From the NCBI RefSeq assembly GCF_000430505.1, contig NZ_AUMD01000012.1:455547-519546 (forward strand): DNA of 64,000 nucleotides, in the 5' to 3' direction. Below are positions 1 through 7,641 of this stretch, in pieces; the first letter of the stretch is position 1; each line of letters opens with the position of its first letter. The stretch is from Eisenibacter elegans DSM 3317. Its GTDB lineage: Bacteria; Bacteroidota; Bacteroidia; Cytophagales; Microscillaceae. The position numbers and the translations under genes are program-made. The notes under the pieces were generated by a model. That model made no database searches. It saw only the letters and a list, made by a program, of their open reading frames with translations, and had not been told where the DNA came from.

Positions 1-1528
1 GCCAAGGGCTTGCATTCAGCTCAATAGCGACCCCATTGGCTGCACAAGCATCAATAACTTTCATAAAGTCTACAGGATAGCCTTGCCGGCTCAGCAGCAG
101 CCGGCCTGTAGGATGCCCGAGGATGGTAGTATAGGGGTTTTCTATCGCCTTGATAAGCCGTTGAGTAGCCTTGCTTTCATCCATTCTCAATCCGGAGTGG
201 ATAGAGGCGATGATAAAATCGAAGCTTTTCAGACAATCTTCGGGGTAATCTAGTGAGCCATCAGCCAGAATATCAGACTCGATACCTTTGAATATTTTGA
301 AAGGAGCTAGGCTGTTGTTGAGCGCATCAATTTCACGATGTTGTTCATAAACACGGGCTTCGTTTAGCCCATTGGCATAAAAAGCCGACTGGGAGTGATC
401 CGTAATGCCTAGGTATTGGTATCCAGCTTCAGCACAGGCCTGAGCCATTTGCGCTAGGCTGTGTTTGCCATCGCTATAAGTAGAGTGAGCGTGAATGACT
501 CCCTTGATATCAGAGGTCTCCAAGAGCATTTCGGTTTGGTATTGTGTTGCCCAAGCCCACTCTTGGTGTCCTTCGCGCATTTCGGGGACGATATAGGGTA
601 GCCCTGCGCCGGCATAGATGGCTTCTTCGTTGGCAAAAGTAGGCTGCTCCTTGACCCAGACCTGTAGGGGTACTTGGGTTTGGGTGGGCTGTGCCAAATG
701 CCTTCCTTCGCAAGCTTGCAAAAATCGGGTACCGACCCACTCATCTTCCGACACAAGGTGCACAGAGACTTTGAGCTGTACTTCTGGTAACTGCCCCCGC
801 CACACTTTGAGTCCGTGTGCGATAGGCGTAGGCTCAAGGTCTTCGAGCTGGTTTAGGCTGTGCCAAGCTGCTTCCCAATCGTGGCTAACGGCTACCCAAC
901 ATAATTCACTCACAAATTCAGCCTGGCGGCGCAGCTCGCCGCTGGCGTATACTTTGCCCCTAAAAACGGGCAATGATGTCAGTGCTTGGGCTACTTTTTG
1001 GGCATACACTGCGGCTTTATCTAGGCGTAGCTTGCCCTTGGTGTCTTGTTTGAAGAGCAGCGCCTGCCGGATTTGTTCTTGGGTTTTGGTGCCAAATCCT
1101 TTGAGCTGTGCTACTTGGTTGGCTTCGCAAGCCTGTAGCAGTCCTTCGGCATCGGTGATGTTGAGCTCTTGCCAGAGTGTGCGCAGTTTTTTGGTACCAA
1201 TGCCCGACAGGCCGGTCAGTTCTATCAGACCGGCGGGTGTTTTTTGCTTGACTTCTTCGAGTAGTTTGAAAGTACCGATAGTACAGAGTTCGGCTATCTT
1301 TTCGGCGATAGCTTTCCCTATGCCGGGGAGTTGTTGAAGCTCAGCAACGGAGAGGTTGGCTAGCGGGGTATCTACTTTTTCGAGATGTTGGGCAGCGGTA
1401 AGGTATGATTTAACTTTGAAAGGGTTCTCTTCGTGTAGCTCCAAGAGTGTAGCCAATAGCTCTAGTGTATGGATGATTTGTGCGTTGTCCAAAAGTTTCA
1501 AGGGGGTTGGGTCTAGGTATTGTGTCAA
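1..1528 (-). CDS. polX: PolX-type protein (family X polymerase fold plus PHP domain), 3' end beyond the window
   Basis: About 509 residues are readable on the minus strand before the frame leaves the window at base 1; family members are about 550-570 residues, so only the C-terminus is missing. The N-terminal third has helix-hairpin-helix segments (LQQLPGIGKAIAEKIAEL, LTGLSGIGTKKL). The C-terminal PHP phosphoesterase domain begins with the metal motif IHAHSTYSDG, followed by GITDHS and an IIASIHSG motif. Family X enzymes fill short gaps in base excision repair and PolX adds a 3'-5' exonuclease. The polymerase palm looks degenerate: where the family has GSxRRG..GDxD, this protein reads ASGELRRQAEFVSELCW. 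No ATG fits the start. TTG at 1526-1528 follows an in-frame TAA by a few codons, and a second TTG lies 27 bases downstream. Confidence 0.88.
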   Translation of the reverse strand, partial: MTQYLDPTPLKLLDNAQIIHTLELLATLLELHEENPFKVKSYLTAAQHLEKVDTPLANLSVAELQQLPGIGKAIAEKIAELCTIGTFKLLEEVKQKTPAGLIELTGLSGIGTKKLRTLWQELNITDAEGLLQACEANQVAQLKGFGTKTQEQIRQALLFKQDTKGKLRLDKAAVYAQKVAQALTSLPVFRGKVYASGELRRQAEFVSELCWVAVSHDWEAAWHSLNQLEDLEPTPIAHGLKVWRGQLPEVQLKVSVHLVSEDEWVGTRFLQACEGRHLAQPTQTQVPLQVWVKEQPTFANEEAIYAGAGLPYIVPEMREGHQEWAWATQYQTEMLLETSDIKGVIHAHSTYSDGKHSLAQMAQACAEAGYQYLGITDHSQSAFYANGLNEARVYEQHREIDALNNSLAPFKIFKGIESDILADGSLDYPEDCLKSFDFIIASIHSGLRMDESKATQRLIKAIENPYTTILGHPTGRLLLSRQGYPVDFMKVIDACAANGVAIELNASPW

Positions 1529-1709
1529 AATAGGGCGGCCAAGGTGGGTCGCTATTTAGTGACCTCTGAAAGCCGGCTGGGGCAGAAAATTTGGGGTATT
1601 TAAGCCCAATCTTTAAGGTGCATGTACTGTTTGCGTGGAGAGAATGTTACAACGATGGGCAGAAATTTTACCAAACCTCAGTTTGGCTATACCAGCGGCT
1701 ATTCAGCAT

Positions 1710-2006
1710 TTATACGACTTCTTGCGCTTTGAGCAGGGAGAATGCGACAGGGCTTTGGGCGAAAAGGGGCTTGGTCTGCCCCCAAACGTGTTGAAAAAGC
1801 TCCGAGTGTCGATAGTTGTTGAGATGCTCTTCGCTGAGCCAGTGGCTGTAGGTAGTAAAAATATGGGGGGCTGACCAGTCGCGCAGCAAGCTAAGGTGTT
1901 GGCAGCCTTCAAAGTGCCGTATTTGGTGTTTGTAAGTTTCAAAAGTAGCCAAGAAAGTCTCTACTTGATCTGCTTGGAAAGTCATCCGAACGATACGAAT
2001 CAACAT
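1710..2006 (-). CDS. Small antibiotic-biosynthesis-monooxygenase (ABM) domain-like protein
   Basis: 98 residues starting MLIRIVRMTF, with the pattern of the ABM/dimeric ferredoxin-like fold: an N-terminal beta strand, a helix (VETFLATFETYKHQIRHFEG), then strands (QHLSLLRDW, IFTTYSHW) and an ending helix. Proteins of this size are usually dimeric and are often annotated as antibiotic biosynthesis monooxygenase or quinol monooxygenase-like. The actual substrate cannot be read from the sequence. The frame extends 16 codons upstream without a better start; the ATG at 2004-2006 fits the domain boundary. It is transcribed away from the tRNA cluster terminator at 2083-2116. Confidence 0.72.
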   Translation of the reverse strand: MLIRIVRMTFQADQVETFLATFETYKHQIRHFEGCQHLSLLRDWSAPHIFTTYSHWLSEEHLNNYRHSELFQHVWGQTKPLFAQSPVAFSLLKAQEVV

Positions 2007-2082
2007 AGGGTAAGGGGTTGAGATGGTAGTCAGTATATTGACTAAGGTAGCCAATCTTGTAGTAGCTTACAAGTCTGATAAC

Positions 2083-2116
2083 AAAAAAACCCGACAAGAC
2101 AGGCTTATCGGGTTTT
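2083..2116 (-). terminator. Rho-independent terminator of the tRNA cluster
   Basis: Read on the minus strand, a 12-base stem (AAACCCGATAAG / CTTGTCGGGTTT) closes a 5-base loop and is followed by a run of T. It lies about 20 bases beyond the 3' end of the last tRNA of the minus-strand cluster. Confidence 0.8.
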
Positions 2117-2134
2117 GTTTGAGGAGTAAAGCTG

Positions 2135-2207
2135 AGCGAAAGACGGGGGTCGAACCCGCGGCCTCGACCTTGGCAAGGTCGCGCTCTACCAGCTGAGCTA
2201 CTTTCGC
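2135..2207 (-). tRNA. tRNA-Gly (anticodon GCC)
   Basis: A 73-base cloverleaf. The acceptor stem is GCGAAAG/CTTTCGC, the anticodon stem CGACC/GGTCG encloses loop TTGCCAA with anticodon GCC, the T arm is GCGGG TTCGAAC CCCGT, and the discriminator is U. CCA is not encoded. It differs from the copy at 2333-2405 by one base in the D arm (CAGCTGG versus CAGTTGG on the sense strand). It is the last gene of a three-tRNA minus-strand cluster. Confidence 0.96.
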
Positions 2208-2219
2208 TTTAATAAATAG

Positions 2220-2305
2220 TACCAGGAGCGGGGGTCGAACCCGCACGAGCGTTTCGGCTCACAGGATTTTAAGTCCTGCGTGTCTACCAATTCCACCATC
2301 CCGGC
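2220..2305 (-). tRNA. tRNA-Leu (anticodon UAA)
   Basis: An 86-base class II tRNA with a long variable arm (TGAGCCGAAACGCTCG). The anticodon stem CAGGA/TCCTG encloses CTTAAAA, giving anticodon TAA. The acceptor stem GCCGGGA/TCCTGGT includes two G-U pairs, and the discriminator is A as usual for leucine. It lies between two nearly identical tRNA-Gly genes. Confidence 0.96.
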
Positions 2306-2332
2306 GGTTCTTGTCTGCTCCTTTTTGCAGCG

Positions 2333-2405
2333 AGCGAAAGACGGGGGTCGAACCCGCGGCCTCGACCTTGGCAAGGTCGCGCTCTACCAACTGAGCTACT
2401 TTCGC
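2333..2405 (-). tRNA. tRNA-Gly (anticodon GCC), first gene of the cluster
   Basis: A 73-base cloverleaf with the same acceptor, anticodon and T arms as the copy at 2135-2207, anticodon GCC and discriminator U. A single D-arm base separates the two copies, which points to recent local duplication around the tRNA-Leu gene. Confidence 0.96.
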
Positions 2406-2491
2406 TGATGGATGACTATCGTCCTAGTCATTTGGGACTACAAAGGTAGTGGGTTGATTTGAATTAACAAAAAAAGTGCTGATTTTTTTTA

Positions 2492-3250
2492 TCAATGTTG
2501 TTTAACAATTTGTTTTTCAGGGGTATATTTTATTTTACTAACAAAAAAACCACTGCCACCGGCTTCGCCCAGGGCTGTATAGGGGTGTTCGCCCCAGATG
2601 AGGAAGTAATCATCATACCAATGTTTTAGCTGTACACTGTTGCTGAGGTTGATGCGTTCATCGCCTAGGATATCGCCAATGCGCTGGGAGTTTTGCTCCC
2701 CTACGGTACGATAACGGTGTACTAGCTTGGACTGAATTTTGTTTTGCTCCACATAGGCAATGACAGTACTATCGCCTATAAAACCGATACGAAGATTTTC
2801 GCGCTGGGTATATTCTTTCAGGCGTTTGATACGGATGGTATTGTCCCAAAGCTTGCGCCCGTTGAGATCAAAGGCAGTAATGGTGGCGTGTAGGTATCGG
2901 TAGCCGTCGAAGGTGCGGAAGGCATCACGTGGATACATTACGCCCATATTGTTGTTACGATATTCTTCCACATAGCTTTCTGTAATTACATAGAGCTTGT
3001 CTTGGTAACTGATGAGGTCTTCTTGCATCGTGGATTTCGTCCGGATGATATAGTCTTTGCCCCGACTTTGGCGCTTGGCAATGCGTGCTTGTATGCGGTC
3101 CACTTGTCGTTCGTTGCGGTATTTGAAATAATTGACAAAGTCGACAAATTTGTAGAACATGACCTTGTCTGTTTTGCCTCCTTCAAACGTAGCGACACAA
3201 AAACCTTGGGGGAGGTTGAGGCAGCGATGAGAGAAGGTCGCCAGCAGCAT
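2492..3250 (-). CDS. 3' half of an envelope protein gene split by an in-frame TGA
   Basis: This 252-residue frame begins with an ATG directly after the TGA that ends the frame at 3251-4000, and both are in the same reading frame. The sequence reads like the inside of a protein, with no signal peptide. It starts MLLATFSHRC, runs through QGFCVATFEGGKTDKVMFYK and a charged segment rich in K, R and Q, and ends in beta-rich sequence (YDDYFLIWGEHPY). The most economical reading is one protein of about 502 residues whose TGG (Trp) or similar codon became TGA. Otherwise it is a downstream gene with zero spacing. No known domain is recognised. Confidence 0.75.
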   Translation of the reverse strand: MLLATFSHRCLNLPQGFCVATFEGGKTDKVMFYKFVDFVNYFKYRNERQVDRIQARIAKRQSRGKDYIIRTKSTMQEDLISYQDKLYVITESYVEEYRNNNMGVMYPRDAFRTFDGYRYLHATITAFDLNGRKLWDNTIRIKRLKEYTQRENLRIGFIGDSTVIAYVEQNKIQSKLVHRYRTVGEQNSQRIGDILGDERINLSNSVQLKHWYDDYFLIWGEHPYTALGEAGGSGFFVSKIKYTPEKQIVKQH

Positions 3251-4000
3251 TCAGCGGTTGTCGCCGGTTTTGCGGGCAATGATTTGCTGCAAATAACGGT
3301 CGCGATCTTCGCCAAGATTGAATACCGGGAGTAACCCTACCAAGATGGAATAAGGCTGTACAAAGATTTGACAGGTACGGCGGTTACGAATGACAAAGTA
3401 GGCGGTTTTGCCTTCGGGGTCATCGTAAATGCGCTGAAAGTCAGTGAACTTGTCAAAAAATGAAGGCATTATTTGGAAAGATACCTCGCCCGAGGGCAGG
3501 TATAGCGCCGTGCTCTTGTCGCGATAACGCCCAATAATCAAGACAACATCATCGATGACCTTGAAATCCTCGACTTGCAACCTGAAAGGCAGACGGCCAC
3601 TGAGGATACGTAACTCACCTGTTTGCACATCGATGCTGAGGGTAGAGAGATAGAGGCCGGAGTTGTCGGTGGTGAATATGTGGAAATAGCGCCCTTCATC
3701 ATAATAGGTATCCAATACATAGAAGCGCCCCTTGAGGTCGTAGTTTTGTTGCCAGGCTTGCGCAAAATCTTCGGCAAAACGTGCCAGCTGTAAGGTACTG
3801 CTAAACTGCCGCGCTTGGGTAAAAGTAAGAATCCCTTTATCGCGCAGCGGAATCACATCTAGAGCGTAGGGGAAGGCATCGGGGGTCAGTATTTCGAGGC
3901 GGGCAGTCTGCTCAAATTGCCCATAAGCAGGTAAAAACCCTCCAAGTAGCCAAACTAGGCCAAGCCAGAGGAGCGCATGAAGATGAATGGGTGTGTGCAT
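3251..4000 (-). CDS. 5' half of the same split envelope protein, with signal peptide
   Basis: 249 residues with a clear signal peptide (MHTPIHLHALLWLGLVWLLG, cleavage near AYG-Q) followed by beta-strand-rich sequence. Blocks such as IPLRDKGILTF, FYVLDTYYDEGRYFHIF and VLIIGRYRDK resemble beta-propeller-like exported proteins of Cytophagales. The frame stops at TGA (3251-3253) after KTGDNR and resumes without a shift in the next frame. Both halves look intact, so the stop is either recent, a sequence error or read through. The function is unknown. Confidence 0.78.
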   Translation of the reverse strand: MHTPIHLHALLWLGLVWLLGGFLPAYGQFEQTARLEILTPDAFPYALDVIPLRDKGILTFTQARQFSSTLQLARFAEDFAQAWQQNYDLKGRFYVLDTYYDEGRYFHIFTTDNSGLYLSTLSIDVQTGELRILSGRLPFRLQVEDFKVIDDVVLIIGRYRDKSTALYLPSGEVSFQIMPSFFDKFTDFQRIYDDPEGKTAYFVIRNRRTCQIFVQPYSILVGLLPVFNLGEDRDRYLQQIIARKTGDNR

Positions 4001-4209
4001 AGGTTTGGCGGTTTAGTATGTTAGGGAGCGCCTTAGGATGATTAGGATAGTAATATAACCAAATTTGATTAAAATTGTGAGCAATCCAGCCAAATAAGTT
4101 TTCGGTATTTTGTAGCCCGATACTTGAACCCTTGTAGGGTTTATTGGTAATGAGCAACTCTTGGCAGGTTTTTTTGGTTATATACCCATCAAGGAAAACA
4201 CTTCGAACA

Positions 4210-4575
4210 ATGTTACAGAAGAAAACACTTATCCTCGGCGCGACTACCAATGCCGATCGTTATGCTTATATGGCTGCCGAAAGACTGACGGCACACCAAC
4301 ACCCGATTGTGCTGGTGGGGATAAAAAAGGGAGAGGTTGTGGGCCAACCGATTGACAACAGCCGCCAAATACACACAGACATAGATACACTGACCTTGTA
4401 TGTAGGGCCTCAGAATCAGCCAGAATGGTACGACTATATCCTCCAAACCAAGCCACAAAGACTTATTTTCAACCCCGGTACCGAAAACCCTGAGCTTGCC
4501 CAAAAAGCTAGCCAAGCTGGGATAGAAGTGCTCTATGCTTGTACTTTGGTGATGCTTTCGACCCAGCAGTATTGA
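4210..4575 (+). CDS. CoA-binding domain protein (YccU-like)
   Basis: 121 residues forming a single Rossmann-like CoA-binding domain: KTLILGATTNADRYAYMAAERL at the N-terminus (glycine-containing nucleotide loop), then HPIVLVGIKKG, a strand TLTLYVG, and FNPGTENPELAQKASQAGIEVLYACTLVML at the end. Members resemble the N-terminal domain of succinyl-CoA synthetase alpha and are usually stand-alone with unknown ligands. The frame is open 22 codons further upstream, but the ATG at 4210 starts exactly at the domain. The gene ends 33 bases before the MBL-fold gene and may be cotranscribed with it. Confidence 0.85.
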   Translation: MLQKKTLILGATTNADRYAYMAAERLTAHQHPIVLVGIKKGEVVGQPIDNSRQIHTDIDTLTLYVGPQNQPEWYDYILQTKPQRLIFNPGTENPELAQKASQAGIEVLYACTLVMLSTQQY

Positions 4576-4608
4576 GGAGATAAGCCCTGATTTTGTTTTC
4601 TTTGTTGT

Positions 4609-5379
4609 ATGATGAAAATAACTATCCTTGGGAGTGGTACTTCGCAGGGCGTGCCGGTGATTGCGTGTGATTGTGTAGTGTGTCGGTCGCTCGATTTTCG
4701 GGACCAACGCCTCCGCGTGTCTGTACATGTGGAGTATAAGGGCAAGAGTCTTGTTATTGATACAGGGCCAGACTTCAGGCAGCAGATGTTACGGCACGAT
4801 ATCCGCCAAGTAGATGCGGTCTTGTATACCCATGAGCACAAAGACCATACTGCCGGAATGGATGATCTCCGCACGTTTCAGTTCAAGATGCCGAACGATA
4901 TGCCCATCTATGCGCGCAACCACGTATTGGAGCAGCTCAAACGAGAATTTGCCTATATCTTTGTTGACAAAACTCAGAAATACCCAGGCGTGCTTTCGGT
5001 AGCGCCACATATCATCGAAAACAAGCTTTTTGAAGTAGAGGGTATCCCGATTCTGCCGATAGAGGTCTTACACTATAAGTTGCCAGTCTTTGGCTTTCGG
5101 ATTGGGGATTTTACCTATATCACCGATGCCAACTATATCGCGCCCAAGGAGCTAGACAAGGTCAGGGGAACCAAGGTGCTGGTCTTGGATGCGCTCCAAA
5201 AAGAAGATCATCTCTCTCACTATACCCTAGCGCAGGCGCTGGAGGTAATGGCCGAAATCAAACCTGAGCAGGGCTACCTGACACATATCAGCCACAAAAT
5301 GGGCTTGCATCGGGAGGTTGAGCGAGACCTTCCCAGCTATGTCAGGTTGGCTTATGATGGTTTGCAGCTACAGCTCTAA
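4609..5379 (+). CDS. MBL-fold metallo-hydrolase (PhnP-like)
   Basis: 256 residues with the metallo-beta-lactamase fold. The metal motif is THEHKDHTAG (about residues 75-84), with a downstream ITDAN (Asp) and THISHKMG (His) completing a dinuclear site. The N-terminus, LGSGTSQGVPVIACDCVVC, has the paired cysteines typical of the PhnP/RNase Z-like subgroup that cleaves phosphodiesters. The exact substrate is not predictable. It follows the CoA-binding gene by 33 bases. An inverted repeat at 5396-5426 lies just after its stop. Confidence 0.88.
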   Translation: MMKITILGSGTSQGVPVIACDCVVCRSLDFRDQRLRVSVHVEYKGKSLVIDTGPDFRQQMLRHDIRQVDAVLYTHEHKDHTAGMDDLRTFQFKMPNDMPIYARNHVLEQLKREFAYIFVDKTQKYPGVLSVAPHIIENKLFEVEGIPILPIEVLHYKLPVFGFRIGDFTYITDANYIAPKELDKVRGTKVLVLDALQKEDHLSHYTLAQALEVMAEIKPEQGYLTHISHKMGLHREVERDLPSYVRLAYDGLQLQL

Positions 5380-5395
5380 ATAGATGGGCATCAAA

Positions 5396-5430
5396 AGCCT
5401 GTCAGGGAGTTGGCCGCTGACAGGCTGTGA
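5396..5430. terminator. Hairpin between convergent genes
   Basis: A perfect 10-base inverted repeat (AGCCTGTCAG / CTGACAGGCT) with an 11-base loop lies between the plus-strand MBL gene and the minus-strand DUF2147 gene. On the minus strand it is followed by TTTTG, so it can serve as a modest terminator there. On the plus strand there is no T run. Confidence 0.55.
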
Positions 5431-5485
5431 TGTGTATAAGTACCAAAAATAAGTTTTTTGGACTATTTAGGCTATGGTTTGTTGA

Positions 5486-5923
5486 TTATTTGGGAGCATT
5501 GGTAGGTAGCCAAGTTTGGGTACGGTAAAACATCCCCCAATACCCACGCACCTTGAGTGTATTGCCTTCGCGCCATATTTTACAGTTGTATTCTTTACCA
5601 CTTTCGGGATCGAGGATTTTGCCGCCCGACAGCTCGTTGCCATCCGCAGAGGCTTTGAGGCCGCTGAAGATGACCATTCCCAATACGGGTTTGTTTTTGC
5701 GCTCGTCCGTACATTTTTCGCAAAGCCCTTTGGCTTCTTCGGGGTCGGTGATAGAAATAATCTTACCAGCATAAGTGCCAGCAGTGGTTTTGTAGATATG
5801 TACTACGGAGCGCTCCTTGCCGGTGTTGTCGTCGACGGTCTTGAAATAGCCCACTACTTGGGCTTGTACGCCCAATAGGCTTAGGCAACACAACACAAAA
5901 CTGATAATGATGGTCTTTTGCAT
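5486..5923 (-). CDS. DUF2147 domain exported protein
   Basis: 145 residues with a signal peptide (MQKTIIISFVLCCLSLLGVQ, cleavage at AQ-V) followed by the DUF2147 core: VGYFKTVDDNTGKERSVVHIYK, GKIISI, then the C-x-x-C segment GLCEKCTDERKNKP, GMVIFSGLK, GGKILDPESGKEYNCKIW and LKVRGYWGMFYRTQTW. DUF2147 proteins are small periplasmic lipocalin-like barrels of unknown function. The upstream frame extends 13 codons, but the ATG at 5921-5923 begins the signal peptide. Confidence 0.88.
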   Translation of the reverse strand: MQKTIIISFVLCCLSLLGVQAQVVGYFKTVDDNTGKERSVVHIYKTTAGTYAGKIISITDPEEAKGLCEKCTDERKNKPVLGMVIFSGLKASADGNELSGGKILDPESGKEYNCKIWREGNTLKVRGYWGMFYRTQTWLPTNAPK

Positions 5924-5971
5924 AAGGGAAGTTAGTTTAAAACGGGGATAATTGGTCAACAAAAATACGTT

Positions 5972-6072
5972 TTTATACCAAGATTTGCTTGGTTTGAGGG
6001 CTTACTCGATTTGATTTTCTTGATGCTCAAGGATTTTCAACATACACACTTCCCAAATTAATGCTGATGGGG
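5972..6072 (-). repeat. Family A interspersed repeat, copy 1
   Basis: Reads, in reverse orientation, TTATACCAAGATTTGCTTGG ... TTGATGCTCAAGGATTTTCA ... TTCCCAAATTA. It shares the order of blocks found in ten other intergenic copies in this window. It lies between the DUF2147 start and the GGGP synthase stop. Confidence 0.75.
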
Positions 6073-6091
6073 GCACAATCCGAATCAGTGG

Positions 6092-6820
6092 TTACGCTTT
6101 CCAGCGAAGCAATTCGTCGAGCAAGTCGGGGTTGGTTTCGAGCGCATTGCCCACCACTACCATATCAGCGCCGGCTTGGTAGGCTTGGCGCAGGTGGTCG
6201 GCGTGGCGGATACCTCCGCCTATCACCAGGGGATTTTGGGTTTGTTGGCGGATGGCACTGATGACCGCCGGGGGGATGGGGTGTTGTGCGCCGCTGCCTG
6301 CATCGGCATAGATAAGCCTCAGCCCCAGCAGCTCTCCGGCGAGCGCTGTACAGGCGGCTAGCTCAGGCTTGTCGGAGGGGATAGGGTTCGTGTTGCTGAT
6401 ATAAGCTACGGTGGTAGTGCGCCCTCCATCTACCAACAAGTAGGCCGTAGGAATGATTTCTAAGCCGCTGCCTTTTAGGAATGGTGCGGCAGCCACGTGT
6501 TGCCCAATCAGGTATTCAGGGTTGCGGCCTGATATTAAAGAAAGCAACAAGATAGCGTCTGCGCTTGAGCTGATGTGTAGGTTGCTTCCCGGAAAAATGA
6601 TTACTGGCTGCACACACATTTGGCGGATGTAGGCAAGGGTTTGCTCTAGGTTGCCTTGAGTGATGAGGCTGCCCCCTACCAGCACCCAGTCTACTGCGGC
6701 AAAGGCAGGCTTGCTACTCCAACGTTCAAACACCTGTGGCGAAAACTTGTCGGGATCTATCAATAGCCCAAAAGCTTTATGCCCTTGGGTTTGTAGTTGT
6801 ATCAGTTGCTTGAGCAGCAT
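6092..6820 (-). CDS. Geranylgeranylglyceryl/heptaprenylglyceryl phosphate synthase family protein
   Basis: 242 residues forming a PcrB/GGGPS-type TIM barrel. Visible family motifs are FGLLIDPDK (glycerol-1-phosphate side), FPGSNLHISSSADAILLLSLISGRNPEYLIGQH, LVDGGRTTTVAYISNTNPIP, YADAGSGA and IGGGIRHADHLRQAYQAGADMVVVGNALE for phosphate binding. The enzyme joins a polyprenyl diphosphate to sn-glycerol-1-phosphate; bacterial members occur widely in Bacteroidota, although their lipid product there is not settled. Its start overlaps the upstream gene by 44 bases, so the two are translationally linked. Confidence 0.92.
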   Translation of the reverse strand: MLLKQLIQLQTQGHKAFGLLIDPDKFSPQVFERWSSKPAFAAVDWVLVGGSLITQGNLEQTLAYIRQMCVQPVIIFPGSNLHISSSADAILLLSLISGRNPEYLIGQHVAAAPFLKGSGLEIIPTAYLLVDGGRTTTVAYISNTNPIPSDKPELAACTALAGELLGLRLIYADAGSGAQHPIPPAVISAIRQQTQNPLVIGGGIRHADHLRQAYQAGADMVVVGNALETNPDLLDELLRWKA

Positions 6821-7271
6821 TATGAGCAGTTTGGGAAGTTGATGAAGAAGACTTTCCGCCGGGAGCGCGTCCTTGTTGTTGGGCAGCTTGGCGTAAGTAT
6901 TGTAGCGCCAAAGTCTGCACTACATCTTTGAAAAAAACAAACAGCCAGTTGCGCATCTCTGCTTTGACCATCTGCCAGAGCTTGCTTTCTTGTGGAGGCG
7001 CAACAGGCCGCTCAGTAGGGGTTTCTATTGGCGTTTGCTCGGGGGTTGGGCTTGGTTGTTGGGGCTTGGTATTGGCTTTTTGCAAAGTACGGACTACTTG
7101 ATAAGTACCAAAGGCCATACCGGCCATAAACAGCACCGTGCTGAGCTTGCCCAATTCCAACTTGAGCTTCTTTTCTTGCTGACGTAGCTGCTTGTTTAGC
7201 TCTAGGCGCTTACGATCGAAGGGACTTGCGTCTAGCTCGTTTGCGCTCTTCGTCTTTGTTGATTTCGTCAT
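6777..7271 (-). CDS. Uncharacterised membrane-associated protein downstream of a holin-like gene
   Basis: 164 residues: a charged N-terminus (FDRKRLELNKQLRQQEKKLKLEL), one membrane segment (LSTVLFMAGMAFGTYQVVRTL), a proline- and threonine-rich linker, an amphipathic segment (MRNWLFVFFKDVVQTLALQYL) and a low-complexity Ser/Thr/Gln tail. No family is recognised with certainty. It overlaps the holin-like gene upstream by 62 bases and the GGGP synthase gene downstream by 44 bases, so the three form a compact minus-strand operon. Such pairs of a small membrane protein with a DUF1469-type protein are common in cell-envelope stress loci. Confidence 0.65.
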   Translation of the reverse strand: MTKSTKTKSANELDASPFDRKRLELNKQLRQQEKKLKLELGKLSTVLFMAGMAFGTYQVVRTLQKANTKPQQPSPTPEQTPIETPTERPVAPPQESKLWQMVKAEMRNWLFVFFKDVVQTLALQYLRQAAQQQGRAPGGKSSSSTSQTAHNAAQATDTTTNPRA

Positions 7272-7611
7272 AAATTTTGTATTCCAATTGGTTATGCAAT
7301 CTTTGTCGAATCAGCCATAACATCATCAAAAAAAGCCCTTGAACGCCTGCAATACACAGAAAACCGGCAAAAGGTGTATCTGGAAACCACCAATGATTGA
7401 TTAGCAAGGCCAGCCCCACACTGATAAGCAGCCACAGCGAAAGCATGATGATGGCAATCACAAAAACTTCCAACAACAGGATGATGAGTGTCGCAATGCG
7501 CTCCTGAAAATCGAGCTTGGTCAGCTCTACCCTTGTTTCGACATATTGCGTAACAAGGTCTGCGATGAGTTGTCGGTCGATGAGTTGATTGAGCAGTTGT
7601 TTTAAATTCAT
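7210..7611 (-). CDS. Phage holin family / DUF1469-like membrane protein
   Basis: 133 residues with an amphipathic N-terminal helix (LVTQYVETRVELTKLDFQERIA), two membrane segments (TLIILLLEVFVIAIIMLSLWLLISVGLALLI and FLCIAGVQGLFLMMLWLI) and a basic C-terminal tail. This is the layout of DUF1469 (YqjE-like) proteins, often called phage holin family although they are chromosomal envelope proteins. It lies 30 bases downstream of the AddB-like gene and overlaps the following gene. Confidence 0.75.
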   Translation of the reverse strand: MNLKQLLNQLIDRQLIADLVTQYVETRVELTKLDFQERIATLIILLLEVFVIAIIMLSLWLLISVGLALLINHWWFPDTPFAGFLCIAGVQGLFLMMLWLIRQRLHNQLEYKIYDEINKDEERKRARRKSLRS

Positions 7612-7641
7612 ACGACAGCGGAGGCTTGGGTGTGCATTGGC

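Noticed and set aside
618..1337. A 239-residue plus-strand open frame (MASSLAKVGCSL...)
   Set aside because: It is the shadow of the PolX gene on the opposite strand; its composition is not protein-like.
2083..2116. Inverted repeat near the tRNA cluster as a mobile element end
   Set aside because: It has the shape and T run of a terminator on the minus strand, which explains it fully.
3251..3253. Selenocysteine insertion at the TGA of the split gene
   Set aside because: No selenoprotein family, no SECIS-like hairpin recognised, and the context does not resemble a redox motif; a Trp-to-stop change is simpler.
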